Below are positions 37,936 through 46,747 of a stretch of 64,000 nucleotides of DNA, in pieces. Position 1 is the stretch's first letter. Every line of letters starts with the position of its first letter. Source of the DNA: Paenibacillus tarimensis (GTDB lineage: Bacteria; Bacillota; Bacilli; Paenibacillales; Paenibacillaceae); NCBI RefSeq assembly GCF_021532315.1, contig NZ_JAKGAO010000009.1, forward strand, positions 310,001 to 374,000, given 5' to 3'. The translations under genes were made by a program, and so were the position numbers. The notes beneath the pieces are model-generated. The model made no database searches, had not been told where the DNA came from, and saw only the letters and a program-made list of their open reading frames with translations.

Positions 37936-38839
37936 TTTGCGAAAATTTGATTTCATCAAGCTGAGCCGGTATTTCTTTATCTTCTCAATCGCCATTACAG
38001 TGCTTGGTGTTATCACGCTGGCTGCTCTGGGCATGAACTATGGGGTGGATTTCCGGGCGGGCTCCAGTATGGACCTGGCCGTTCAGAAGAATCTTCAGGG
38101 GCAGAAGGAAGAGATTCAATCCTTCCTGGATGAACAGAATCTTGGCAAGTATACCTTGACGGTCGGCGCGGAGCGCGTGTCCATCCGTTTTGATGATATC
38201 CTGAGCGATCAGGAGGAACAGCAGCTCAAGAGAGGGTTTGCAGATGCATTCGACCCAAAGGCTTCAGCTGAAGTCTACACGGTAGATGTACAGATGGCAC
38301 GCGAGCTGCAGACCAATGCCCTGGTGGCAGTTGCAATTGCGAGCATCGGGATCATAATTTACGTTAGCATCCGGTTTGAATGGCGGTTTGCGATTGCCGC
38401 TATTGTCGCTTTGCTGCATGATGCCTTCATCGTCATCAGTTTGTTCTCGATATTGCGGCTTGAGGTCAATCTTCCATTCATCGTGGCTGTACTGACGATA
38501 ATTGGTTACTCCATCAATGATACAATCGTAATCTTTGACCGCATACGTGAGAACATGCGCTTTGCGAAGCTCAAAACAAAAGAAGATATTGCGGCACTTG
38601 TGAACGAGAGTATCTGGCAGACGATGACTCGTTCGATCAACACCGTCGCTACCGTATTCGTAACAGCTCTTTGCGTTTTCCTGTTTGGCGGCGAGTCGAT
38701 TAAGCTGTTCTCGCTCGCTATCTTGTTCGGTTTGGTCAGCGGCGCTTACTCGTCCATCTTCATTGCAAGTCCACTGTGGCTTGTGCTGAAGAACAAGCAA
38801 AAACCGAAGGCATCGGCTAATACCCAGCCAGCCAGCTAG
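37925..38839 (+). CDS. secF: protein translocase subunit SecF
   Basis: A 304-residue partner of SecD with six membrane helices. FRAGSSMDLAV matches the F1 region, and YSINDTIVIFDRIREN the F4 motif. The GTG at 37925 fits AAAGGAGAG; a GTG nine bases upstream abuts that site. Translation is probably coupled to secD. Confidence 0.94.
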   Translation: MRYNLRKFDFIKLSRYFFIFSIAITVLGVITLAALGMNYGVDFRAGSSMDLAVQKNLQGQKEEIQSFLDEQNLGKYTLTVGAERVSIRFDDILSDQEEQQLKRGFADAFDPKASAEVYTVDVQMARELQTNALVAVAIASIGIIIYVSIRFEWRFAIAAIVALLHDAFIVISLFSILRLEVNLPFIVAVLTIIGYSINDTIVIFDRIRENMRFAKLKTKEDIAALVNESIWQTMTRSINTVATVFVTALCVFLFGGESIKLFSLAILFGLVSGAYSSIFIASPLWLVLKNKQKPKASANTQPAS

Positions 38840-38855
38840 AAAGGTGTGAAGTACA

Positions 38856-39770
38856 TTGCAAAAGCAGGGGACAATCGGACAACCATCCGCGGGAGGTAAA
38901 AGTCTGTGGGGAAATGCCGGACTTGCCCTGCTTAAGGGAGGCGCCGGCTGGTTCACAGGCAGCCAGGCCTTGCTTGCAGACGCCTTCCGCAGTGCAACGG
39001 ATTTAGCCAGAGATTATGCTTCTGCCGTATCACAGCAACGCCAAATCAGGCAGGAACAGCGGCGTCCGGCTGACCTGAAGGGCAGGCAGGCTGGCGGTGA
39101 TCAGGCCTTTACACTAGTCATTTCACTGCTCTTGCTCATTGTCGGAATCGAAATCTGTATATCGGCAGTGAGGTTTACTGCGGATGGGGTTGTAGAAGCA
39201 CCCCATTGGGCAGCCATGATCGTAGTTCCGGCAGCCTGGCTGATCAAGATGCTGTTCTTCCCTGAGAAGGGCCGTGCCGCAGCCGAGATGTATGTATCCG
39301 CAGTCGTATTGCTGGGAACATTCATTGCATGGCTGGGCGGTCAGTTGGATATGCCCATCCTTCTCTACGGCGATCCGGCAGCGGCATTTGCAGTCGGGAC
39401 GGCTGTCGCATGGAATGGCTATCGTCAGCTTGCCGGTGGCCTTGCAACGTCCAAAGGTTCCGGCTTAGCTAAGACGGATGAAGCGGAATTGTCAGCGGCT
39501 GTCCAGCGAATGGATGGGGTCATCGCCATCGGTTCCTTGTCGGCCTGGGAACAGGGCCACTATGTTGCAGTGGAAGTCACCATAAGTGTTAATCCAAGAA
39601 TTACGGTTCAGGAGGGGCACGAAATAGCCCGGCGTGTCAGGGAACACCTGCTTAAACGGTTTATACATTTAAGCGAGGTGCAGGTACACGTGGATCCTTA
39701 CGACGGCGGCTATCCATACAAATCCAATCATGATCCGAACGAGGAGCATATACCGACGCTGCTGCAGTAA
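38856..39770 (+). CDS. cation diffusion facilitator-like protein with degenerate metal sites
   Basis: A 304-residue protein with the CDF layout: NAGLALLKGGAGWFTGSQALLADAFRSATD (read as consecutive motifs) corresponds to helices 1-2, then four more helices and a C-terminal cytoplasmic domain (VHVDPYDGG). Helix 2 normally carries HxxxD or DxxxD; here it reads RSATD. The helix 5 region (AAAEMYVSAVVL) lacks the second HxxxD. Metal transport as in ordinary zinc or manganese exporters is therefore doubtful. It lies between secF and recJ and has a TTG start after GAAAGGTG. Confidence 0.78.
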   Translation: MQKQGTIGQPSAGGKSLWGNAGLALLKGGAGWFTGSQALLADAFRSATDLARDYASAVSQQRQIRQEQRRPADLKGRQAGGDQAFTLVISLLLLIVGIEICISAVRFTADGVVEAPHWAAMIVVPAAWLIKMLFFPEKGRAAAEMYVSAVVLLGTFIAWLGGQLDMPILLYGDPAAAFAVGTAVAWNGYRQLAGGLATSKGSGLAKTDEAELSAAVQRMDGVIAIGSLSAWEQGHYVAVEVTISVNPRITVQEGHEIARRVREHLLKRFIHLSEVQVHVDPYDGGYPYKSNHDPNEEHIPTLLQ

Positions 39771-39790
39771 GCCGGCAGCGGCGGTTTTTT
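39753..39790 (+). terminator. terminator overlapping the CDF gene stop
   Basis: CCGACGCTGC (39753-39762) pairs with GCAGCGGCGG (39775-39784), one mismatch, then six Ts. Confidence 0.7.
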
Positions 39791-39856
39791 GCTGCTTGCG
39801 GGAATACACGCTCAAGGACTGTAGAACGACATCAATTAACAGGGGGGGAAGAGGCG

Positions 39857-42295
39857 TTGCTGAATTCGAAGACCCGTTGGGTCGTTTCGAAGCTGACAGA
39901 TGAAGAAGAGAAAAGCGCTGCCCTCATGGCTGGTGAATTGGGGTTGTCGCCGTTAACGGCAAGGCTGCTTCTGCAAAGAGGAATTACAGGTGTGGAAGCG
40001 GCGAAGAGGTTTCTGTACGGGGAGATTGAGCTGCTCCATGATCCTTACCTGCTAAAAGGAATGGAGCAGGGCGTACACAGAATCCGGCAGGCACTGGCTG
40101 ACAGGGAGGCCATCCGGATTTACGGTGACTATGATGCGGACGGGGTGTCCAGCACTTCGCTAATGATCCGGCTGCTCAGAAGCTTGGACAGCTCGTTCGA
40201 TTACTATATTCCGCACCGGCAGCTGGAGGGCTACGGGCTGAATAAAGCGGCCATCGAGGCTGCCGCTGCTGCCGGGATCAAGCTCTTGATAACAGTGGAT
40301 ACGGGAATTAGTGCAGTCGAGCAAATCGCGTATGCAAGCGAGCTGGGTATTGATGTCGTGGTTACCGACCATCACGAGCCTCCAGAGGTACTGCCGGAGG
40401 CGGCAGCCATTATTAACCCGAAGCAGAAGGACTGCCCGTATCCCTTCAAGGGGCTGGCCGGTGTTGGCGTGGCATTTAAGGTGGCTTCAGCATTACTCGG
40501 CCGTACACCGCTGGAGTGGACGGATCTGGTCGCTCTAGGGACGATTGCAGACTTAATGCCGCTCATAGACGAGAATAGGGTACTGGTTAAGAAAGGCCTG
40601 GAGCAGCTGCGCCGTTCAGCTGAGCCGGGTTTCCGGGCGCTGGCAGAAGTCAGTGGTCTAAGCCTCGACAGCCTGAGCTCGGAAGGGATTGCCTTTGGAA
40701 TGGCGCCGCGTATTAACGCCGCCGGCAGACTTGCCCATGCTGACATCGCGGTCAGGCTGCTAGCGTCCACCGAGTCGACCGAAGCGGAGCTGCACGCGGA
40801 TTCTCTGGATGCCCTGAACCGTGAGCGCCAGCAGATAGTGGATGCCATGGTGAAGGAAGCCGAAGCACTCTGGTCGGATAAGCGCCGTGCGGCAGCTGAG
40901 CAGGGTAAGCCGGATCCTGGGGTTATTGTTGTGGCTGCGGAAGGTTGGAATGTTGGCGTTGTCGGTATTGTTGCATCGAAGCTGATCGAGCGCCATTACC
41001 GGCCGACCTTAGTTCTTGGCATAGATCCGGAGACGGGAAAAGCGAAAGGATCCGCCCGGTCTATAGACGGATTTGACCTTTATGCGGCGTTGACCGAGTG
41101 CGCTGACCTGTTGGAACATTATGGTGGACATCAGGCGGCGGCGGGCATGACACTGCACCGTGACCGGCTGGATGAACTGGAGCTTATGCTTGACAATCTG
41201 GCAGGGGAGTGGCTTAAGGAGGAGGACCTGATCCGCAAGACAGATGTTGATCTGGTATGCGGTGCGGATGAAGCCGATCTTGATACGGTTCGCCAGCTCC
41301 AGCTTCTGGAACCGTTTGGGGCTGGGAACCCGCAGCCGAAGCTGCTGGTGACAGCGGGCCGTCTCAAAGAAAAGCGGGTGATCGGCAAGGAGGGCAAGCA
41401 TCTTAGACTGACTGCGGCCCGCGGCCGTGGAGCGTTGGAGGCGGTCGGCTTCGGACTAGGCGGATTGGCGGGGCGGATAGCGGAAGAAGCAAGTGTCGAG
41501 ATGCTGGGCGAGCTTAGCGTGAATGAATGGAATGGTATCCAGAAGCCTCAGCTGCTTATTCGTGATCTGCGTATCCCGCATAGGCAGTTCTTCGATGGAA
41601 GAGGAGAGAGGGATCCGTTAGCTGTCATACGGCAGCTGCAAGCATTGTACCCGCCGCCGGAAAACTCGATGCGCCCGGCTGGTAACCGGCCGGGCGGAGC
41701 AGCAGAGTCCTGTATCCTCGTTCTTACGCACGATACCTCGTGTAAGGAAGCGGCGGCAGGGGCGGAAGCGGCTCTTGTAGGAGGATGGGATGCCGTGGGG
41801 CCGGGGCGTTGCGTGACTCTTCACTACGACCAGCTGTCTGGTCATGAAATGGACTATGCTGTGCTCGTGCTGCTGGATAAACCGCCATGCGGTGAGAGCT
41901 TGGCCGCGTTCATTCGGCGCTCTGCCAGACTGGAGGCTGTCCACGCGCTGTATAAGCCGGATCGGCGAGCCCCCCGCTTTCCTGAACGCAGCCATTTTGC
42001 AGAAATCTACCAAGCGGTTCGTAAGCTAAGTCCCGAAGAACGGGTCTACAACCGAATCCATCATTCCCTGTCATGGACCGGGTGGTCCGAAGCTGCGGTC
42101 CGCATGATGCTTGATGTGTTTATTGAGCTGGGTTTTATCCTTTCGGAACAGGGCCGTCTTCAGATAGTCGCAAAACCTGAGCGCAGGGATCTGGCGGAGT
42201 CCGCAATATATCAGCGGGCTGAACAGGCGGCCGTTTATGAGCGGCTGTGGCTTGCCCCGGCTGCTGAGCTTGCGCAGTGGCTCAGGAGTCTGTAA
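39857..42295 (+). CDS. recJ: single-stranded-DNA-specific exonuclease RecJ
   Basis: An 812-residue 5'-3' exonuclease of the DHH family. IYGDYDADGVSSTS, VVTDHHEPPE and the DHHA1 part with GHQAAAGMTL are visible; an OB-like domain follows near residues 460-570, and a long C-terminal extension typical of Firmicutes RecJ closes the protein. It processes DNA ends in recombination and mismatch repair. The TTG start follows AGGGGGGGAAGAGG. Confidence 0.96.
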   Translation: MLNSKTRWVVSKLTDEEEKSAALMAGELGLSPLTARLLLQRGITGVEAAKRFLYGEIELLHDPYLLKGMEQGVHRIRQALADREAIRIYGDYDADGVSSTSLMIRLLRSLDSSFDYYIPHRQLEGYGLNKAAIEAAAAAGIKLLITVDTGISAVEQIAYASELGIDVVVTDHHEPPEVLPEAAAIINPKQKDCPYPFKGLAGVGVAFKVASALLGRTPLEWTDLVALGTIADLMPLIDENRVLVKKGLEQLRRSAEPGFRALAEVSGLSLDSLSSEGIAFGMAPRINAAGRLAHADIAVRLLASTESTEAELHADSLDALNRERQQIVDAMVKEAEALWSDKRRAAAEQGKPDPGVIVVAAEGWNVGVVGIVASKLIERHYRPTLVLGIDPETGKAKGSARSIDGFDLYAALTECADLLEHYGGHQAAAGMTLHRDRLDELELMLDNLAGEWLKEEDLIRKTDVDLVCGADEADLDTVRQLQLLEPFGAGNPQPKLLVTAGRLKEKRVIGKEGKHLRLTAARGRGALEAVGFGLGGLAGRIAEEASVEMLGELSVNEWNGIQKPQLLIRDLRIPHRQFFDGRGERDPLAVIRQLQALYPPPENSMRPAGNRPGGAAESCILVLTHDTSCKEAAAGAEAALVGGWDAVGPGRCVTLHYDQLSGHEMDYAVLVLLDKPPCGESLAAFIRRSARLEAVHALYKPDRRAPRFPERSHFAEIYQAVRKLSPEERVYNRIHHSLSWTGWSEAAVRMMLDVFIELGFILSEQGRLQIVAKPERRDLAESAIYQRAEQAAVYERLWLAPAAELAQWLRSL

Positions 42296-42379
42296 ATAAC
42301 TGGATTTAAAAGTTTGTTTCCATTCGGCTTTATATTTGATACGATCACATTATTCCACATGATCCTAGGAGGATTACAG

Positions 42380-42892
42380 ATGAACTTCAAAGATTATATC
42401 CGCGTTATCCCCGATTTCCCGCAGCCGGGAATCCGGTTTAAAGATATTACCACCCTGCTGAAGGACGGGGAAGCTTACCGGTCTGCCATCGAGGCGCTTA
42501 AAGAAGGAGTAAAGCATCTCGAAATTGATATTGTGGCAGGTCCTGAGGCGCGCGGGTTTGTTATCGGCGCACCGCTGGCGCTGTCACTGGGCGTTGGGTT
42601 TGTGCCGATCCGCAAGAGCGGTAAGCTTCCTGGTGAAACCGTTGAAGCATCGTACGACCTCGAATACGGAAAGGACCGTCTGGCGATGCACAAGGATGCG
42701 ATCAGCCCGGGACAGCGTGTTCTTATTGCAGATGATTTGCTTGCTACCGGAGGTACAATCTCTTCCACTATGAATCTGATCAAGTCAGTTGGCGGCGAAG
42801 TGGCAGGAGCCTCATTCCTGATTGAGCTTTCCTACCTGACCGGCAGGGACAAGCTGAACGGTATTGATGTGTTCTCGCTTGTAACTTATTAA
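42380..42892 (+). CDS. apt: adenine phosphoribosyltransferase
   Basis: A 170-residue purine-salvage enzyme converting adenine and PRPP to [19 protein letters not shown] at the N-terminus and the PRPP loop [13 protein letters not shown] (about residues 115-127) are diagnostic. AGGAGG seven bases before the ATG fixes the start. The recJ-apt-relA order is conserved in Firmicutes. Confidence 0.96.
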   Translation: MNFKDYIRVIPDFPQPGIRFKDITTLLKDGEAYRSAIEALKEGVKHLEIDIVAGPEARGFVIGAPLALSLGVGFVPIRKSGKLPGETVEASYDLEYGKDRLAMHKDAISPGQRVLIADDLLATGGTISSTMNLIKSVGGEVAGASFLIELSYLTGRDKLNGIDVFSLVTY

Positions 42893-42930
42893 TGTCAGCT
42901 GCTTAAGCTAGGCGCATATTCGGATACACA

Positions 42931-42970
42931 AGACCCCAACCTGCCGGCTATGGCAGGTTGGGGTCTTCCT
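42931..42970. terminator. perfect 15-bp hairpin between apt and relA
   Basis: AGACCCCAACCTGCC (42931-42945) and its exact complement (42952-42966) around a 6-base loop. The following TCCTG is poor in T, so it may act weakly as a terminator or protect the apt mRNA 3' end. Confidence 0.65.
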
Positions 42971-43069
42971 GTAATGGAATAGCCGGTGATTAGCTTCCAT
43001 CTATTACCTGATTAGACGTCTTTAGAACCCGGGTAACGTGAAGCTTGGATGAAAGCGTTCGGCAGGCAG

Positions 43070-43099
43070 TTGACGTTTGCCCATTACTACAGGCATAAT
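43070..43099 (+). promoter_or_regulatory. sigma-A promoter for relA
   Basis: TTGACG (43070-43075), 18-base spacer, CATAAT (43094-43099), about 65 bases before the start codon. Confidence 0.65.
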
Positions 43100-43164
43100 A
43101 TTAGAAAACTCGGAAAGACAAGATTCGATTGTCGCGAGGGACTCTGTTTCGGAAAGGACGTTTC

Positions 43165-45348
43165 ATGGGCATAGAGCAGTTACTCGAAAAGGCATCGACC
43201 TACCTGAGAGAATCGGACCTGGAGCGCGTCAGGGAAGCCTACGATTTTGCCGAACAAGCCCATCACGGCCAAGTGCGAAAATCGGGAGAACCTTATATAT
43301 TGCATCCGGTTGCGGTTGCGGAAATTATAGTGAATATGCAGATGGACGTGATCTCCATCATTGCGGCTCTGCTTCACGATGTCGTGGAGGACACGACAGT
43401 GCCGCTTGAAGAAGTCCGCGTTCGTTTTGGCGATACATGCGCCATGCTGGTTGATGGATTGACCAAGCTGGAGAAGATCAAGTTCCGTTCCAAGGAAGAA
43501 CAGCAGAATGAGAATTACCGGAAGATGTTTGTGGCGATGGCCCAGGATATCCGGGTTATTCTTATTAAGCTGGCTGACCGTCTGCACAATATGCGGACCC
43601 TTAAGTTCCAGTCAGAAGAAGCCCAGCGGCGGATTGCATATGAAACACTGGAAATCTTTTGTCCAATCGCACACAGGCTCGGCATCTCGGCAATCAAGTG
43701 GGAGATGGAGGATATTGCGCTGCGGTACCTGAATCCTCAGCAGTATTACCGGATTGCTAACCTGATGCAGAAAAAGCGGGTGGAGCGGGAGCAGTTCATA
43801 TCAGACGTAATCAGCAAGATTAAAGAGAAGTTGTCTGAAATGAGTATTGATGGCGATATTTCCGGACGGCCCAAGCATATCTACAGCATCTTTAAGAAGA
43901 TGCAGGATAAGAACAAGCAGTTTAACGAGATTTATGATCTGCTGGCGATCCGCATCATCGTAGATAACATTAAAGACTGTTATGCCACGCTTGGTATCAT
44001 TCACACGCTGTGGCGGCCCATGCCGGGACGCTTCAAGGATTACATCGCCATGCCGAAGGCGAATATGTATCAGTCGCTGCATACTACGGTGATCGGGCCG
44101 AACGGCGAGCCTACAGAGGTGCAGATCCGGACTTGGGAGATGCACCGGACGAGCGAGTATGGTATTGCTGCGCACTGGGCGTACAAGGAAGGCGGAAGCA
44201 ACCCGAATACAAGCTTTGGCGAGAAGATGAAGTGGTTCCGTGAAATTCTCGAGCTTCAGGATGAAGCACGGGATGCATCAGAGTTCATGGAATCGCTGAA
44301 GATGGATTTCTTCTCCGATCTCGTGTTTGTATTTACGCCTAAGGGAGAGGTGTTTGAGCTCCCAGCCGGTTCAGTGCCGCTGGACTTCGCTTACCGGGTT
44401 CATACGGAGGTTGGCAACCGGACGATCGGCGCGAAGGTGAATGGTCGTATCGTGCCGCTGGATCATAAGCTGAAGACCGGGGATATTGTCGAGATTTTGA
44501 CATCGAAGCATTCGTACGGCCCAAGCCAGGACTGGGTCAAGATTGCGCAATCCTCCCATGCCAGAAGCAAGATCAAGCAGTGGTTCAAGAAGGAGAAGCG
44601 TGAAGAGAATGTCGCTAAGGGCCGTGACCTTCTGGAGAGGGAGCTGAAGCGTCTCGGACTTGAGCCTTCTCAATGGCTGCAGGATGATAAGCTGTTGGAA
44701 GCGGCGAACAAATTCACCTTCCATGATATTGAGGATATGCTGTCCGCAGTGGGCTTTGGCGGCATTACGGCCGCTCAGATCGTGACGAAGCTCACTGAGA
44801 AGCTCCGCAAAGAAGCAGAGGAAGCCAACAAGATTGAGCTGACTTCGGAAGTTAAAGAGATGAAGTCGCCGACGATCGCTAAGAAGAAACGCCCGACACA
44901 CGGCATCCGCGTGAAAGGCGTAGATAATATGCTTGTGCGCTTTGCCCGCTGCTGCAATCCAGTACCCGGCGATGAAATTGTCGGCTATATAACCCGGGGC
45001 AGAGGCGTTTCGGTACACCGGACGGATTGCAACAATATCCCTACTACAGGTGATGGGGAAGAAGCTGCACGTGTTATCGAGGTGGAATGGGAGCAATCGG
45101 TAGAAGCTAATTACGCCGTTGATATCGAGATCCGCGGCCATGACCGCAAAGGATTGCTGAACGAGGTGCTCCAGGTGGTATCGGAGAGCAAGACGAATAT
45201 CTCGGCTGTCTCGGGCCGTTCGGATAAGAACAAGCTCGCCTTGATTCATATGACGATCCTGATCCGCAATATTGAGCATCTGCAGTCGGTTGTAGACAAG
45301 ATCAAGCGCATCCAGGATGTGTTCTCGGTGCATCGGATCATGCAATAA
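43165..45348 (+). CDS. relA: bifunctional (p)ppGpp synthetase/hydrolase (Rel/RSH)
   Basis: A 727-residue stringent-response enzyme. Domains in order: HD hydrolase ([10 protein letters not shown] near residue 70; [10 protein letters not shown]), synthetase ([26 protein letters not shown]), TGS ([24 protein letters not shown]), zinc-finger/helical region ([12 protein letters not shown]) and C-terminal ACT ([19 protein letters not shown]). The HD residues are intact, so both making and degrading alarmone are expected. GGAAAGGACG precedes the ATG; an upstream GTG lacks a site. Confidence 0.96.
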   Translation: MGIEQLLEKASTYLRESDLERVREAYDFAEQAHHGQVRKSGEPYILHPVAVAEIIVNMQMDVISIIAALLHDVVEDTTVPLEEVRVRFGDTCAMLVDGLTKLEKIKFRSKEEQQNENYRKMFVAMAQDIRVILIKLADRLHNMRTLKFQSEEAQRRIAYETLEIFCPIAHRLGISAIKWEMEDIALRYLNPQQYYRIANLMQKKRVEREQFISDVISKIKEKLSEMSIDGDISGRPKHIYSIFKKMQDKNKQFNEIYDLLAIRIIVDNIKDCYATLGIIHTLWRPMPGRFKDYIAMPKANMYQSLHTTVIGPNGEPTEVQIRTWEMHRTSEYGIAAHWAYKEGGSNPNTSFGEKMKWFREILELQDEARDASEFMESLKMDFFSDLVFVFTPKGEVFELPAGSVPLDFAYRVHTEVGNRTIGAKVNGRIVPLDHKLKTGDIVEILTSKHSYGPSQDWVKIAQSSHARSKIKQWFKKEKREENVAKGRDLLERELKRLGLEPSQWLQDDKLLEAANKFTFHDIEDMLSAVGFGGITAAQIVTKLTEKLRKEAEEANKIELTSEVKEMKSPTIAKKKRPTHGIRVKGVDNMLVRFARCCNPVPGDEIVGYITRGRGVSVHRTDCNNIPTTGDGEEAARVIEVEWEQSVEANYAVDIEIRGHDRKGLLNEVLQVVSESKTNISAVSGRSDKNKLALIHMTILIRNIEHLQSVVDKIKRIQDVFSVHRIMQ

Positions 45349-45383
45349 GCGTATGCAAGAATGAAGGATACTTGGGGGTAACG

Positions 45384-45830
45384 ATGAGAGTTGTCGTACA
45401 GCGCTGCCGTTCGGCCTCGGTCACGGTCGCAGGTGAGGTCACCGGGGCGATAGAAGAGGGCCTGATGCTGCTCGTCGGATTTACACAGGAGGATACAGAG
45501 CGTGACATCCGCTGGATGGCGGACAAGCTGGCTGGTCTTCGGATCTTTGAGGATCAGGATGGGAAAATGAACCTGTCCGTAACTGACATCGGCGGTGCGG
45601 TGCTGTCTGTGTCGCAGTTTACACTTTACGGGGACTGCCGTAAGGGCAGAAGACCTAATTTTATGTCTGCTGCGAGACCAGAACAGGCTGAACCTCTCTA
45701 TAATCAATTTAATGAATTGCTGCGTGCCCGGGGGCTTCATGTTGAGACAGGCCGTTTCGGCGCCATGATGGATGTGGAGCTCATTAATTGGGGACCGGTT
45801 ACGCTGATTATCGACAGCATGGACGGTTAG
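45384..45830 (+). CDS. dtd: D-aminoacyl-tRNA deacylase
   Basis: A 148-residue enzyme that removes D-amino acids mischarged on t[33 protein letters not shown] and the C-terminal GPVTL motif with the cis-proline are family signatures; NWGPVT replaces the more usual NDGPVT. GGGGGTAAC precedes the ATG. The relA-dtd-hisS order is conserved. Confidence 0.95.
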   Translation: MRVVVQRCRSASVTVAGEVTGAIEEGLMLLVGFTQEDTERDIRWMADKLAGLRIFEDQDGKMNLSVTDIGGAVLSVSQFTLYGDCRKGRRPNFMSAARPEQAEPLYNQFNELLRARGLHVETGRFGAMMDVELINWGPVTLIIDSMDG

Positions 45831-45896
45831 ATTCGGGACTGCTGGATACACTAATGGCAAATGGAGACAGATGTCGAAAGGAGCCGAGAGTAATTC

Positions 45897-46064
45897 ATGC
45901 GCCAAGCACCCAAAGAGCAGCAGATTCTAAGAACGGCCTCCGGGCTGATGCATGCAGAACGCCGCGAGGCATTAGCTTGTATGACAGCCGTAGCGGCCGG
46001 AGAACGTCCGGCTTCAGCCTTGTGGTCCGGCGGTCGCACCAGCCCGGACAGGGAGATGCTGTAA
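45897..46064 (+). CDS. possible small protein, 55 residues, unknown
   Basis: An ATG follows AAAGGAG with 13 bases between, a rather long spacing. The product starts MRQAPKEQQILRTASG and is charged, with no membrane segment or known motif. It lies just before a terminator, between dtd and the hisS leader. I do not recognise it; it may be real or a chance open frame in the dtd 3' region. Confidence 0.3.
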   Translation: MRQAPKEQQILRTASGLMHAERREALACMTAVAAGERPASALWSGGRTSPDREML

Positions 46065-46082
46065 GGCCGCAGGGGCAGATAA

Positions 46083-46117
46083 AACACTGAGCGTGTACAG
46101 CGCCAGTGTTTTTTTTA
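46083..46117 (+). terminator. terminator of the relA-dtd transcript
   Basis: AACACTG (46083-46089) with CAGTGTT (46104-46110), inner GCG/CGC pairs, then a run of Ts. Confidence 0.8.
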
Positions 46118-46384
46118 CTCTTATAAGTAAACGCTTCATTTATTGTAATAAGACTGTAATCTAATTAACATGTTCTCCTAATATAGCCCGGCTAGAATAA
46201 TAGTCGACCCCCTTTTTTATAAGATATAAACTTTGGACCTGTGGCCCCGCTGGCTGCAGGTTATTTTCTTTTACAAGACCTTAGGGCCTATGGCGACAAA
46301 AAAAGCTGTGCGAATCTTGACTTTACGTGTCACGGCAGGTAAAATTGGTAATCAACTGAAGGCTGCGGCCATAGCTGCAGAAGA
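46118..46384. other. AT-rich region and structured 5' extension before the hisS T-box
   Basis: The left part (46118-46210) is AT rich and should hold the promoter; TTGTAA-17-TAACAT near 46143-46171 and TAGAAT at 46193-46198 are weak candidates. The right part has complementary segments: CGAATCTT (46311-46318) with AAGATTCG (46381-46388), and CTATGGC near 46288 with GCCATAG near 46367. It is not needed for the standard T-box core. An open frame running through it lacks a ribosome site and I do not call it a gene. Confidence 0.4.
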
Positions 46385-46672
46385 TTCGATGACGGGACAA
46401 AGTAATCTGTATCACATACCCAGAGAGAGACGTCCAGGCTGCAAACGTCTTTATGCTGAGCAGGTGAAAGAACCTCCCTGAGAACGTCCGGTGAACCAGC
46501 AGACCGTCTGTAACGGTATGCTCATTAGCCGGTACGCGAGTAACGGGCGTTAACCGTTGAGCGGTTAGACTGCATACTGGCAGATAACCGGAACATGGGT
46601 GGTACCGCGTGAGCTGATAACAGTCTCTCGCCCCAAGCGCATCAGAGCGCTTGAGGCGGGGGGCTTTTTTAC
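46385..46672 (+). ncRNA. T-box riboswitch leader of hisS-aspS
   Basis: The T-box core GGGTGGTACCGCG lies at about 46597-46609, followed by a terminator stem (CAAGCGC with GCGCTTG) and a T-run ending near 46671. Stem I shows AGTA at 46401-46404, AGAGAG near 46422, and the GAA of the S-turn at 46466-46468. ATCTG after AGTA pairs with CAGGT before GAA, which places the specifier triplet at 46470-46472: GAA, a Glu codon. The T-box base after TGG is T, which pairs with a discriminator A. Uncharged cognate tRNA should stabilise the antiterminator and allow hisS-aspS transcription. Neither feature fits tRNA-His (discriminator C) or tRNA-Asp (G). Confidence 0.88.
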
Positions 46673-46747
46673 ATTCATCGCTGTTTTCTCAGACCGGCTT
46701 AACACAGCTTCACGAAATGTTTGGAAACAAGAAGGAGGGGATTGCAG

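Noticed and set aside
42931-42966. Perfect inverted repeat as an insertion-element end
   Set aside because: No transposase or target duplication nearby; position after apt fits a hairpin terminator or mRNA end.
46233-46481. Open frame of 82 codons through the hisS leader, with MATKKAVRILTLRV inside
   Set aside because: No ribosome site at either start, and it runs through T-box stem I, whose structure explains the sequence.
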